Below are positions 1 through 12,310 of a stretch of 64,000 nucleotides of DNA, one piece after another. The DNA lies in the NCBI GenBank assembly GCA_021234535.1, contig CM037845.1:10718143-10782142 (forward strand). Direction: 5' to 3'. The DNA is from Stichopus chloronotus. Taxonomy: Eukaryota; Echinodermata; Holothuroidea; Aspidochirotida; Stichopodidae. Numbering within the stretch: position 1 is the first letter of the stretch; every line of letters starts with the position of its first letter. A program made the translations under genes and the position numbers. A model generated the notes under the pieces. It was not told the origin of the DNA, ran no database searches, and worked only from the letters and a program-made list of their open reading frames with translations.

Positions 1-36
1 ACACACACATACACACGCACACACACACACACACGC
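1..36. repeat. (AC)n microsatellite
   Basis: Almost pure AC dinucleotides run to the left edge of the window. Read on the minus strand this is the (TG)n tract of the dispersed TG-plus-body repeat described elsewhere. It follows the same GGTTCCTTGTGTCAGCAAAG head seen at about 22788. Confidence 0.9.
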
Positions 37-126
37 CAACCTGACTGCACAGGTTCCTTTGCTGACACAAGGAACCAAAAAGGTTGCATCATAAATTTTG
101 ACATGCTCTACTGAAATTATTAATTT

Positions 127-356
127 TCAACCCTCTCTTGTATGTAACTTTTCATGGGTAATTCCATCCTTGCTTTCATCTTGACTGTCACCTGTCTTAG
201 GATCCAAACAGGATGCTTCTTCATCAATGGCTCCATCCTCCAAACTGATTTCTGGATTACTTGAGATGCTCTCATCTGGTTCCTTCGATTCAGACTCTTC
301 ATCTTTGACCTGTTGGTGATGTCCTTGAATGGCCACGGAGGATTCTGTCTCAATTT
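127..356 (-). pseudogene. Locus 0: linker exon of a zinc-finger paralogue that has lost its fingers
   Basis: On the minus strand a good acceptor (CTCCCTGTCAG) opens an exon at 356 in phase 1. It reads GHHQQVKDEESESKEPDE, then NPEISLEDG, then HEKLHTREG, and stops at TGA (127-129). This is clearly the same linker that precedes the fingers in locus B (VKGEESERREPDE, NPEISVEDG) and locus A (GHHRQLEEES, EASSEDANLL). In both of those an array of C2H2 fingers follows. Here the reading frame ends at the half-finger remnant HEKLHT, and the next recognisable sequence is the 3' flank also seen after locus A. The finger array has therefore been deleted. VKDE is a consensus SUMO-acceptor site. It may be a pseudogene or may encode a short finger-less protein; the sequence cannot decide. 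Confidence 0.7.
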
Positions 357-2168
357 CTGACAGGGAGTTAAAAACCAGACTGATAACACCAAATTCTGTT
401 AAATCCACAATTTACAATTATTTTGACAGGGAAAGCTTTAAAGGTCGCGTGACATGATTTTATTCATTCAGAAGCTGCAGTGAAATACGTGAGTGAAAAT
501 GCATTGGAATTTTGTTTATATCTTCACCGTTTTTAAGATATGACTTTTCAAAATTTGAGAAAAATGCAAAACAGACGACGTGGATTGGTGCACAGTGTCA
601 GTGTTTCTTTTGTTAAGCCTATATATTTTGCCTCTTAGTTACTGGGTTTCATGTTAGTTCGTGATATCGATGATTTTTAAGAAGAAAATACACGCTTCCA
701 AAATAAAACCCTCCAGGCATATAAAATTCTCAAATGTCCTTGAAATGAAGGTTACATAAACAAAGGATTAACAAATGACATATCATAGGAGCCCATCTCA
801 CAAATTTGCATACTTAGTTTATTCATGATACAGATGTGAGACACTAATTTCCATGTATATTGGTCAATCTTTGATGGACTTTGTCGCTATTTTCAATGCT
901 GAAAGCACCCAATACTCTAAAATGTCATTTTCGTGTCACACGATCTTTAAAGCAATTTTTCCTGTGCCACATACTGAACAGATAATGAGCAATATTATTT
1001 TAGATATCTTGTTACAAATCACCTACAAGAACTCCAAACTCTGTCTGAAAATCTTCATCTGTATAATTTCTGATTCCTTCAAATATCCTATACAAGAAAA
1101 TGTAACTTCTACTTATGTAGTTACTATAATAAGCCCTATCTACTGTACTGCATATACCTATGTTTTATTGTTTTATTTTTTTCCGGGGGGGGGGAGATAT
1201 CCTCTCTTACTTGTTTCACAATTTTTCTACAAACCACCTGCATTTGATCTTTGCACCATTTTCACAACATTTAGACAGTGCCTCATCGTCACAAATATGC
1301 TCTCTTCTATAAATGACAGAATGATGACAAAGAATATTAAACATCTTTACAGAAAGTTACCTAGACTCAGAAGTATGAGATCTGAAAAATTGATCCCAAC
1401 AATGTTATAACTTCCACAAGGAGCAATGGAATTCTTGACACTAGCTTGATAAAACAAAATGCTACATAAGATATGTTTAAAAGCTTTGACGATATAAGGT
1501 GGTTAGTAACCACAGCTGCGAATTTGCCACAGGTAGTATGAAGTAAGTAAAAGGGGAAATCAGGGCTTATTTTCACAATTTGTTTCACTACAATTTGTTT
1601 TCCCCACTGGTATCGTACAATGACTTATAACTAACAAATATGACCAAGATTATCTCACAACATGTGGACAATTTCGAGAAACAAGTCAAATTCGGTACAA
1701 TCGTATACAGGAGGCTGTCTTGTCTTGTACATGAACATTTATTTTTTGTACCCGACGAATATTACAAGTTCTCATTCAACAGGTTACCATTTCTTCTACC
1801 TTCAAACACCTCCCCAAGGTCTCTATATTTCGGTGAACGATCAGTTTAGAAAGAAAAATCAACTACATTTACCCTTGCCTATGAAGACTTCTGTCATATT
1901 ATTCTGAAGCAAAGTAATATGGACTACCGATGAAAAAATGAGACTTTATGAAAGTACTGAAGCCTGTGCACCCTGCACATTGTCAAAGTGTTTCATATGT
2001 TCAGTGGATACAACTTTTCTTTTTCAAGTTCTTTCATTCTGCTGCATCCCATAAATTGATGTTTTCAAATCCAAATAAAAACTGGATTGCCTCATTATGT
2101 AATGTGAGCATTACATTGAAACTGCCAGAAGTTGATGAGCAATACACATAAACACCTAGAGATACTAC
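357..2168 (-). other. Last intron of locus 0
   Basis: AT-rich, with no supported gene. The 185-codon open frame at 853-1410 has no recognisable domain and compositional bias only. A segment of about 45 bp at 1504-1550 (AGTAACCACAGCTGCG, then ACAGGTAGTATGAAGTAAGT) recurs at 2303-2350 as a direct repeat. Confidence 0.5.
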
Positions 2169-2240
2169 CTGTTGCTAGGGAGTTATTTTCTTCCAAATGA
2201 ACATCTTCCTCAATTTCTTCTGTCTTGATGGTTACTTGTA
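2169..2240 (-). CDS. Locus 0, module A exon (SUMO-motif exon)
   Basis: Minus-strand exon of exactly 72 nt, between acceptor CATACAG and donor GTAGTA. It reads QVTIKTEEIEEDVHLEEN followed by NSLAT and enters and leaves in phase 1. Length, phase and sequence match the module A exons at 17657-17728 and 40924-40995. IKTE fits the psi-K-x-E SUMO-acceptor consensus, and the rest is acidic. The intact frame and splice sites argue that this part of locus 0 has been under constraint until recently. No DNA-binding fingers remain downstream. Confidence 0.75.
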
Positions 2241-2699
2241 CTGTATGATAGAAAGTAAAATATTACATACTGTATTGGTATCTTTCGCAAACTTATCCCA
2301 AATAGTAACCACAGCTGCGTATGTGCTACAGGTGGTATGAAGTAAGTTAAATAATAAATGAAATGGAAGAAGAACCAGAATGCAGAAATGCATTGTGGTT
2401 GCGATGATCTGCTTAAGAGAATTTTTTTCTGAATCTGATATAATAGCATTAGCATGTGTCACATTAAGCTATGTATGCATTACATGAAATATGAGATCTG
2501 TGCAAGCTTCCTTTCCTTGAGATCATATCTACATGTTCACAATTTGACCCTTGTTGACACTGAATGACCTTTTACTTCCATTTAAAGACCAATTGGTTCT
2601 TGTGCTCAATGAGATACAATGACATACAATGACATATTGAAAATGACATCTGCCGTAGCTTCCTTCCTTGAAATAAGATGTTTACAAGAATTCCATACT

Positions 2700-3640
2700 G
2701 TGACCCTGTTGACCACAAATAAACTTTGAACTTCACCAAAGGCAATTAAATTTTTGTATACTCAATGAGATACACCCACAATCTAGGAATGTACAGTAAA
2801 CACAAATGTCTGAAAATGTCTTCTCCAAGATCTTTAAATGAGAATATTTAAGTTTTGAAACAAAAGGCTTCCTTCCACAATGATAAATATACATACTAAG
2901 AATGAAAGTATCCATCATTCAAACCTTCAGATATTGCATGCAGGGTTTTCATTATTTGACCTCTTGTGACCCTAGATGACCTTTGATCTCCACCAAAACC
3001 AATAGGATTCTTCCTCTCAATATGACAAACCTACCTACCAAGTATGAAGAGTATCCATCATTCCTGTCTGGACATATTGCATGCACACAGTTTTCACTAT
3101 ATGACATCTGGTGACCCCAGATGACCTTTGACCTCCACCAAAGCAATAGGCTTCTTCCTCTCAATATGAAAAACCTACACACTAAGTATAAAGAGTATCC
3201 ATCATTCCTATCTGGAGATATTGCATGCACAAGGTTTCCACTATATGACCTCTGGTGACCCCAGATGACCTTTGACCTTCACCAAAAACAATAGGCTTCT
3301 TCCTCTCAATATAAAAAAACCTACATACTACGTATGAAGAGTATCCATCATTCCTATCTGGAGATACTGCGCACACAAGGTTTTCAGGATTTGACCTCTG
3401 GTGACCCCAGATGACCTTTCACCTCCACCAAAAATGATAGGGTTCTTCCTCTAAATATGAAAAACCTACATACCAAGTATACAGGTCTGTGAATTATATG
3501 GTGACCCCAGATGACCTTTCACCTCCACCAAAAATGATAGGGTTCTTCCTCTAAATATGAAAAACCTACATACCAAGTATGAAGAGTATCCATCATTCCT
3601 ATCTAGAGATATTGCATGCACAATCTAAGTGTCACAAACA
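2700..3640 (-). repeat. Tandem array of DR1-bearing units of about 145 bp, minus orientation
   Basis: About five units start near 2955, 3098, 3243, 3388 and 3497; the last is shortened. Each contains TGACCTCTGGTGACCCCAGA followed by TGACCTTTGACCT or a near match. Perfect inverted DR1 (AGGTCA-A-AGGTCA on the minus strand) occurs at 3122-3134 and 3266-3278. The other units differ by one or two bases. The short open frames here (2952-3376) are repeat sequence, not genes. A CA-rich tail (3640-3675) follows. Confidence 0.85.
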
Positions 3641-4315
3641 CACACACACATACACGCACTGCATGCACACACGCAGCTTTGTCAAAAATTGTCACATATC
3701 TTGGTGTTCGAAAATAAATAATTGGAAAGTTTTGTTTCTGAAAATGGTAACCTTTTTTCATATTGTATGAAAGCTCTTCAAAGTTGTCACAATTGCTCTT
3801 GTGGCTTTTTAAAATTTTGTGCTGGCCAGAAGTCTGGGGATTTGCTCTTCATGCCAGTTGGCAAGCCTCAGTGCCGGTTACGGCTGGTTTCTATCGGCCG
3901 GCATGGTCTATAGGACCCTGACTATGAGGTAAAAATGACTCCATCAGGCCAATCATTGAATGGAGAAAAGACTTGACCTCAATAAATTCGGTACTGCAGG
4001 AACTGCACAATGGGTTTAAAATGTGAACAAGGCCCAATTACAATGTCCAAGCTTTTTGTGGTATGCAATGCAATACTGGCATATACTGTGTCGTTTGTCA
4101 CATATAACTGTACTAGATCGAGGAAACCAAATGATTCATTGTTTCATTCATTTTTTTCATTGTTTGCATACAATTCCTTCTTTCTTTCTTTGAAATATCA
4201 TTTTCCAGGACCAGGAAAAAAAGACCAAGAAAAAAGACCAAGATGTAACACATGTATACTTCCAAGGATTTAGACTAAACAGTACAGATCAAGTGTAGAT
4301 GGTGTGCAAACCTAC

Positions 4316-4396
4316 CTGAAACAGCTGAAAGGTCAAAGACATCATGTTGCTTGTAGCCACTGTCAATAAATTCGTCTTTAATTAGCAAGGCGTCTT
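4316..4396 (-). CDS. Locus 0, module B exon (SUMO-motif exon)
   Basis: Minus-strand exon of 81 nt, acceptor ATTACTTCTCAG and donor GTAGGT, phase 1 on both sides. It reads EDALLIKDEFIDSGYKQ, then DVFDLSAVS. Same length, phase and ending (SAVS) as the module B exon at 39114-39194 (PAVS) and the one at 16464-16544 (TAIS). IKDE fits the SUMO-acceptor consensus. It is upstream of the module A exon at 2169-2240, giving the order B-A-linker, as in loci A and B. I could not find the first module A or a start exon for this locus. Confidence 0.7.
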
Positions 4397-6500
4397 CTGA
4401 GAAGTAATAAGCAAAGACAAATCAGACAAGTGTGATGGGCAAGTACATATTCGAACTCTAGAAGGATGCCATATACAGGTCTGAGAATTATATGTTTCCA
4501 GTGTTTGCACAGGGTACCCAAGAAGAGCTGCCAGGACCCAGCTCTGAAATTGCAGTGTGGATCCATTCTTTAGTTCCACTGACAGTAACATACACTGTAC
4601 GTACAGCAGAGAAACCTGCAGTAAGATATTACCTTTCCTCAACTGAAAACCCTCAGCAATGGACAAGAAACATGCACACAGTGCTTTTACCCCTTTAAAA
4701 GGAAATCTTACAGTACTGCAGGAAGTTAGAGCTCAGCATTCTGCATCACTGGAACACTTATTTCACGCCATGCAGTTTGCAGGACTTCAAGCACTGGTCA
4801 ACGTTAACTACTGTATCAAACTAAGTACATTCAATTACTTTTTTTTGCAATGATGAACACACAAAGTCTGAGCTACTAAGGTGTATAATTTGATTCTCAA
4901 ATATACATCTGCACTCTGCAGGATAATTTACCTCTTTGATTAGTCACATGCAAACAATGTTTCAAAATTGGACCAAACACTGATGTGATGTACAGGGCTG
5001 TAATTATTAATGGCCAATGCTTAAAGGCACTCATCCACAAACACTGTAACCCTCCTGGGTGTCACATCATCATCACATACACATACTGTACGATCAATTA
5101 CGTTGCCACGCTAGCATGCCCACAAGCAAAATGGGAGAACAACCACTTCTAGAGTAGTTCAGAACTTCAGAAGCTGGTACAGTAAGTATTCAACCAAATT
5201 TTGAATTCTAAATATTCATAGTATGGGCAGAATATGACCTGACTTTGTACTGGCATGTAGATTCCAAGAATGCAAGTCAGAGCCTTGCACTGTCTCAATT
5301 CAATCAACTGTTCTCACTGTTTCAAATAGTAAATGGCCAAATATGCATACAGCATGCTGTCCATAGACAGCCACTATGGGTTGCAAAATCTCAGTGGCTG
5401 GAAAAAAATTCTTTTGCTTCCATCTTTCCAAGTTATTTAACTACATTTAGGACAATTTCACACAAACAGTGGATGGTGGGATATCAAGTTAACAACTGAA
5501 ACCAGACTACAATAATAATTACAACATCTATTAATATATTAACCAGAAAGCCAAAAGGCTTTGTGATTCCTTGCTACATGGTTATATTACAACAAACATG
5601 AATTATTCAAATGACAAGTATAAGATCAACTGCAGTTATTTTTCTTGATACACCACAAGTCCTTTAACCCAAAATGACCTTTATTTTGGTGACCTAAAAT
5701 GACTGCAACATTTGATGTCCACCAAAAGCAATAGGGATCACCTACCCAGGCCATACGACCCACACATCAAGTACAGTATGAGTATGGTATGAAATCAGTC
5801 AACATTATCTCTGAGCTCCAAGAAACACACAAATAATCAATGCTGCTTCTAGTCTTGCCTGTTGTTAGTTGAATCAAATAAATCAACCATACCTCATCTG
5901 AACTCAGCTTGTCTGCCATATTTACCTCAAAATTCTTCGTAAACCACCAGGATAATTTCTTCCTTGTTACAAGTAGCTTTTAACACACTCAAAGTCCTGG
6001 TAAGTTGAACCTAAGTTATGATTCCTCCGCAATATATTTGCTTCCTCCATCTTTTCCGACATTGTGAAATATGATTGAAAGCACTCCAATTTGATTGTTA
6101 AGAAACCTTGTTCTGCTACCAGCTGTTCCTCTGGATATTGATATTATCCAAATAAATGACAGAACAGATGGTTTTTGTATTTTCTTCATTTTTTTCATAA
6201 ACCCATTAAAATTCCATTGCATGCTTTTCTATCTGACCCCATGACCTCCCATACCAAGACTCTCTCTGGACAACTTATTAGCCCCCCACACTAGAAGTTA
6301 CTCACTAAGTTACAAATGCAGTACTGTAGGGAGCAATCCCATTGAGTTAACTGTGTGCGAGAGAATAAACACTTGCTATTGCACAATGTAGATCAATATA
6401 TATTTGTACGGTAGTTTATAATAACCACAATAATGGTGTTTAGGCTATTATTATTGTTTTATAGTGAAAAATTATCCCTTCCTCTCTATTGATAAGCATT
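4397..6500. other. No supported gene; dispersed repeat fragments
   Basis: Short open frames lack domains. A minus-orientation copy of GGCAAGGAATCACAAAGCC-type sequence is at about 5545-5580, and a diverged DR1-family fragment at about 5640-5800 (ATGACCTTTATTTTGGTGACC). A minus-strand ATG in good context at 5919 is discussed among rejected items. Confidence 0.5.
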
Positions 6501-6800
6501 AAATTTCACAGGGTCGTGAACCTGTTAATAACAGACAACCTTATCAAGTTTACAGCAAATCTGACCCATGAATAAGGAACTACGGCAGTTTTAAAATTTT
6601 TTATGTTTTACCCCATAACCTCATTAATATGCAAGATTTGGACACCAAAAGCAATAGGGATCATCTACTCAATATGGGCAACCAACATGCCAAAAATGAA
6701 ATTACTCAGAGTTACCCTTCACACATACACACACCCATACAGACACACACACGACATCAGGACTGCATAGATTCCCCTGCCTACGGCAAGGAATCAATAA
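6500..6800 (-). repeat. TG-plus-body dispersed repeat, subfamily without DR1 (minus)
   Basis: Body sequence including CAAATCTGACCCATGAATAA, then GGACACCAAAAGCAATAGGG, leading to an (AC)n tract at about 6720-6752 and a head containing GGCAAGGAATC. The reverse complement matches the copy at 8190-8470 and resembles the one at 22788-23110. Confidence 0.7.
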
Positions 6801-8189
6801 TAATCTCTGATAATAAATAAAAATGTTATATTGAATAAACAATATTAACTCTGAATAAGAAAAGTAGTAAAAGTAGTTTTCAAACCCTTTGAATAACAAA
6901 TTACAGTGTGTGGTATTTTATTGTGTCCCCCAAATATTTAATATTATCTTTACTTAGAGAATTGCCAGTGCAACTCATATTCCAGCTTTAATAGCACTGT
7001 TTAACAAACTTAACTGTCTAGTTTGTCATGAAATGATAGTGCACTGTGCCATTCAAAAAACAAACATATTACCAGACATCATTCTCTACAGTAAATAACA
7101 AAATTTGCATTCAAAAAGTTTTTCCTAAGCCCCAAATAATGTAATCACAGACAAGCCTGCTTGGACTCGTTGGAGTGCTTTTTACCAAACACGGGATGAT
7201 CAACTCAGTGAAATAATCAACAGTTTCAATGGCTTTCAAAAGTGACGACATATTTGAGCGGGAGAGGAGTGCAATATGGAGAATTATTGCTCCTTTAACT
7301 ACTGAGCAATCACAACACTTCTTACACATGAACTGGCAAGTGGCTAAGCGCTGGTATTCACCTGTAGCAAAAGTTTGTTCTGTACCTTATGCTGGTTGCA
7401 TTTTATGGATAGGAGTATTAATAGCTAGCCACACAGACTGCCTGACAACCAACAAAATGGCCCCAGATCAATTGCCTTGCAAATGGTTTAATTTGTACAC
7501 TCGTTCTATGAGTGATTTAATGAATACATTGGCCGGTCGCAGGTGCATAAAGAGTGTTAATACATCAGGCTTTGTAATATAGAGGATTAAGTAATATTGT
7601 TTTGGCTAAAGGATGTAAAAATAGGCCAAATTTTGTGCATCTTTAGAACGAGTGTCGAACCTTGTAGATATATTACATATAGCCTAGGGCATAGTCTAAC
7701 TTCGTGGGGGCGCCTGTGAGTGCAGGGCCCTACACGGCATTACACCCTAACCAAGTTGCCTACGAAGTTAATGTGCTAGGCCATTGGGAGAATTTTTTTC
7801 TTTTGACGGTGTACTAATCCATAGTAGCCTAACTTAGCCTAAGTAGCCTATTACTAACACTGCCAGGTCTCAATCTTGAGTAAACTCTTCAGTAAGTCAG
7901 TCAGCCTAAGTTAGGGCTTAAGTTAGGCTTAAAGTTTACGTCCAGGGTTGCCTTGACTTACGAGAACGACTCTGAATTCGACTGGTAGTTGTGGAGGTCA
8001 GACTGTCTAACGTTGAACTGAAATTATTGTGATATCGTCTAATGCTGAACATTACGATCGATGACTGTACTGCGGCGCCGATACTTTAGTACTGCACTAG
8101 AGGCCCAACCAGAGTTTGTTATATACTGTAGGGGTCATGGGCGCAACGCGACGATTTTTGTCCCTTGCGTCGTTAGCAAAAGCTACCTA
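6800..8189. other. No recognised gene
   Basis: An ATG-initiated open frame of 117 codons lies at 7229-7582 (plus). It has no domain, signal or membrane segment that I recognise and no visible paralogue in the window, so I do not call it. Around 7800-7945 the words TAGCCTA, CCTAAG and TTAGGC are repeated irregularly. Confidence 0.4.
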
Positions 8190-8470
8190 TGCAGTTAACT
8201 TGGCGTGTGTATGTGAGTGTGTGTGTTGTGACACTCTACAGCACGCTCTAATTCAATACGGGTACGTTCGGTAACTGTACCTGGTGTATACCAGTCCGTT
8301 ATAGTGTGTAGAAGTACCCTATTGTTTTTGGTGTACATATCTTGCATACCAATAAGGTTGTGGGTCAAACATAAAAATCTTAAAACTGCCATATTTCCAT
8401 AATTGTGGGTCAGATTTGTTTTAAACTTGATGTGGTTGTCGGTTATGGACATATTCACATCCCTGTAAAA
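8190..8470 (+). repeat. TG-plus-body dispersed repeat, subfamily without DR1
   Basis: Starts with GTGTGTATGTGAGTGTGTG, then TGTGACACTC, then GCTCTAATTCAATACGGG. This parallels 22855-22915 (TGTGACACTTG, GCTCTAACTCAATAAGGG). The body CCAATAAGGTTGTGGGTCAA matches the 6500-6800 copy in reverse complement. Confidence 0.7.
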
Positions 8471-11400
8471 TTTAATGCTTATTGATAGAGGGGAAAATTT
8501 TTGTGGTTATAGTGACACAGATAATAGGATTTTGTGAATTGGAAAATTGTTGCTCTGTTTTAGTGCTATGGTAGCGTAGAAGACCATCAGCGAGTGTGTG
8601 TGATGGTTGAATTTGCAATATCTTTATATATTCCAATGGGATGAGAACTGTTTCAGTCACTGTGTCTAAACATGGTATAGTGAGTTGTTAGTTTAGTAAT
8701 TGGTACACAACCACAGTACGGTAGCCAGTAAATTCAAGTGTGTGTACCAATTGAATTTGCATTATCCCTGAAAAACTGAAAAAAAAAATGGGAAACTATC
8801 TAATCCATAATATCTTAACATGTTTCCTTGTTTGTTAATTTAATGGTAAATACATGGGCCCAAAATTTCTTGAACCCAATTTGAGCTCAATTTTTTGGCC
8901 CTAATTTTTTAATTTATTATAAACATATGGTATATTTGTCACTCCAATGGGGACACTGTGCAGATGGCCTACACTTTTGTGCCTGAATTGGACTCCTGAT
9001 TTTTACCTGATTTTTGGACCCCATTCTTGATAGCCCCAATTTTTGGGTCCCCAGTTTTTAGGATCCAACTTTTCACTTGCCGTTATTTCTTTTCAAGGAA
9101 CCACAGTGCCCATTGAGCTCTTGTTATTATACTACTGTAGCTTACAGTAATTAGGCCCTTGCACCTTATCACTGCACAGTAATTAAGTTGACGTACAGTA
9201 CAGTACGGTACATGCCTAGGTTACATACAAAAACCTTTACCAGTGCGATTGGTAGGCTATGGAGTGCCATTTTGCCATGACAGGTTAGTGCGCTGAGAGT
9301 GGAGAATCGTTCCAACCTCTGACCTGGAAGTGCTGTTTTCAAGAAACCCTGGGGTTACACGGTACATTGGGAGATTTCAAGTGATCAAGTTTCACCTGTA
9401 TCAGTATAAGAACCCCTCAAAATCTATCGTTTCCGAGTTTTTCTGTAATTTGGATGTGAATTGCAGGTGGGTTGAGATCTAGTGTGTGAATCGAGGCAAC
9501 TGATGCAATCGTGACGATGTTATGGCCTTTTGCAACTTTTCAGGTCGGAGGAGGAAAAAGTAGTACAAATTTCTTCACTCCATCACAAATTTCTTCACTC
9601 CATCACAAAAGTTTGTTGACCTCACGCGTAAAGACATATTTGCTTCAGGTACGGAAAATTAAAGGTTCAAAACTTGACGTCAGCTTTGCATAGAGTGGCG
9701 GGTCCGATATAGTGTGGCATAAATGTCTACGTGGCTTTGAAGGACTACATTACTTTGTAAGTCAATAGGGCTATTAAATAGGGGTATATGCTACCTTCCA
9801 GTGATCTAGAAATATTCTAACACCTTCTGTGCAAAACTAAGCAAATTACCCTATCCAGAATTTCCTGGAAATTTTTGAATTATTTTTGCACTGATATTGA
9901 GGGTGTTGGCTGCATGGCTGCCATTTCAAAAGTGACGTCATGGTACGTGCCACTCAAGAGCACAATCAGCATTTTTGTGTTCACCATGATTGTTGGGTGT
10001 ATGGGCATCTATCTAAATTGAAGCATTTGAAGACATACATGACTGACAGGTTTGCATGATCAAAGCTGCCCTAGCTGGCAGTGAGCCATGCACTGTGCTT
10101 AATGTCTTACTTGGGACACATTAGAGAGGGGCTGAGATATAGTTGTTCCCTACGTCAGGCTACGCCGCGCTTCTCAACAGAAAAGAAACCCCAGAAGCTC
10201 TGAGTTATTTGCAAAAATGGGATTTTTTCTTCCTTTTTTTTTTTTTAGCAAGTTTCATTTGTTCAATCAAATTAATAAGCCGTTTAATCAAATTTATTGA
10301 TTCGATCAATCAAATATTAACTGATTATTTAAATTAATAGTTTGACTAATGCAATCATGTTTTATCAAAGTTTAATTAAGTTGTTAAAATTAAAAAAATG
10401 ATTTTCTTTTTTTGTTTTTTTTTTTGTTTTATGTAACTTTATTTTCTTTTCATGACCCTTATAGGCTTTCGTAGTGTTTACATTTCACTAAACAGGAATT
10501 AGAACTGTATTTCCAACTCAAACTAGACTATACCCATGCGTACAATTACTGTACTATACAACACAGTTAACTAACCGTTACATAATTTACAGAAGAACTT
10601 GGTAGGCCTATACCACTTCACCTTTGCAGAAAAGCCACAGTTTACTCCAGTCTAGCGTCATCTGTTGTGATGAAACCAAAGTTAACAGTTTGCTAACGGT
10701 TTGTTGGACTGCACGTCAAATTTCGGAGTCTTCAACAGTAACAGTTTCGCGTAACTACTTCCAGTACTATTTTCGATACTTCAGCTACCGTATTGATTGT
10801 GGCCAAAGATGAAGTCTTGAATAGGCTATTATCTTAATTAACTTCCCTAACTTAAGTCATCTTTGACCGTCGATGTATGATCATGTCCTGCGAAACAAAG
10901 CTGTTTAACATGCTCATAAGCCTATACAGGACCAGCCACAGTACAATTTACAATACAAGGGCACTGCAGGTATAAGCTGTACCTACAGTGCTCACTCAGT
11001 GTAACCTAGGCTAAGCCTAAGTCTGTACTCACTAGCCTGGAACTAGCACTAGAAGGAGGCCTACAGAGACCTAGGCTACTGCCAAAACTTTTGCACCCCT
11101 ACGTATACAATAAGCCCGAAAATGCAATGGCCCCAGCAGATTGATAAAAGTTTGGACCATCAGCCCTTGAAATGACTAAAACTAAAAGAAAGCTGAAGCA
11201 TTGTTATTTAATCATCCTTAGGCTAAGGTTAGTTGATTAGACCACATTTTGACGGTAATTGGTCATTTTGCTCCTCTATAAATGCAAGTTGGCCCCAACC
11301 AGTTTGCCTCCAGTAACCAGTTTACTCCAAGTTTTTGGCTCAAATTTACAATCTGTGACTACACGCACACAATAGGCAATGATATGCTTGAATGAGCAGC

Positions 11401-11540
11401 TCACACTGCTTGCACTAGCATATACATTATAGGGTTAGCCAGTATATTATTGGGTGTAGCGTATATATTACAGGGTTAGGGGATCGGGGATGTATTGTAT
11501 AAATTTATCTTCAAACACTCAACCATCGAATTCGCTCTCG
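8471..11540. other. No recognised gene; simple and low-complexity sequence
   Basis: Contains a perfect 20-bp direct duplication (AAATTTCTTCACTCCATCAC, about 9567-9606), a stretch rich in AATCAA/TTGATT (about 10260-10350), T-rich runs near 10235 and 10415, and TACAGTA/TAGGCCT-type words throughout. No open frame here shows a domain. Confidence 0.5.
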
Positions 11541-11622
11541 TAACATAGTGGAGTATGCTTTGGACTTCTGATGCGACTGTTTTCTTCATATCCTTGGTTC
11601 AAATCCTCTTCTAACCTTTTTT
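11541..11622 (+). repeat. Degenerate tRNA-like pol III sequence (tRNA pseudogene or SINE head)
   Basis: A box-A-like TAGTGGAGTATGC at about 11546 is followed 40 bp later by an exact box B, GGTTCAAATCC (11596-11606), and a run of six Ts (11617-11622). The anticodon and T stems do not pair well, so this is not a functional tRNA gene. A tRNA-derived SINE head or a decayed tRNA is more likely. Confidence 0.35.
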
Positions 11623-11984
11623 CTTCGCAGGTTTAACCTCTGTGATTTCTTCCACAGGTTTTCACAATTCCTTTCCACAGAATGTCTATAACTTTGTGAA
11701 ATTATGGAAGGAAAAAAGAAAACAATAAAAAAAAAAGGTAGATATAGACCCGATGATAACTGCTTTACGTTTTTCGATACAATTTTTGACATCACTTCCA
11801 GTCACAGATTCTAAATTGGTACCAAGATTGTTACCCTTTTTGCCTCCAAAGACCTTCCAGTTTCCTGCCAAGTGCAGACAGTTCTTCTCCTAATCTGATG
11901 AAAAAAACAACAAAAAAATAGTTAGAAACAAATTCAAATGTTCAGTTGAGGTATTATTTTAGGTTGATAGAGTCTATTCGCCAA

Positions 11985-12310
11985 GACACAGTCAAGAAGG
12001 GAGCTTATTGGCATGTGCATGGACGAATAACCTCCATTATTTGCATGGACATGTTCTTGTCAATAGACAATGTCTATTGACCTGTGTACGGGTGAATGCA
12101 GCTTACTGATTCACCCAAACTTGTCCATGTGAACAGACAGTCAGTACATGAGTGCCTTTTCGCCCATGTCCTTGCAAATAATGAGTCTTATTTGCTTGAA
12201 CTTGTTTGTGCAGATAGACAGCCTCTATTATGAGCCCATACACGTGCAAATAGACATCCATTGCATGAGTGTCTTTTTCGCCCATGCTTGTGCCAATAGT
12301 CAGCCTTTTT
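11985..12310. repeat. Degenerate minisatellite (CATGTGCAAATAGACA-type)
   Basis: Irregular repeats of a phrase close to TGCAAATAGACA(A/G)CC and CATTANTTGCATGGACATG. They alternate with CGCCCATG and GAGTGCCTTTTCGCCCATG (about 12150 and 12270). The repeat is imperfect and its unit length varies. The small open frames inside are repeat-derived. Confidence 0.55.

Noticed and set aside
853..1410. 185-codon open frame on the plus strand
   Set aside because: AT-rich, biased to Ile/Phe/Ser, no domain, and it lies inside the intron of locus 0 on the opposite strand.
2955..3640. CRISPR-like array of regular repeats
   Set aside because: The unit is about 145 bp with no conserved-repeat/unique-spacer structure, in an animal genome; it is a tandem repeat.
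5893..5919. Minus-strand ATG in good context encoding MADKLSSDE before a GTATGG donor, as a first exon of locus 0
   Set aside because: The donor leaves phase 0, whereas every module A and B acceptor expects phase 1, and no matching exon is seen in the other loci.
7229..7582. 117-codon ATG frame
   Set aside because: No domain, paralogue or splice context recognised; length is within chance for this window.
7800..7945. Telomere-like TTAGGC/TTAGGG words
   Set aside because: Words are scattered and not in tandem; no interstitial telomere tract.
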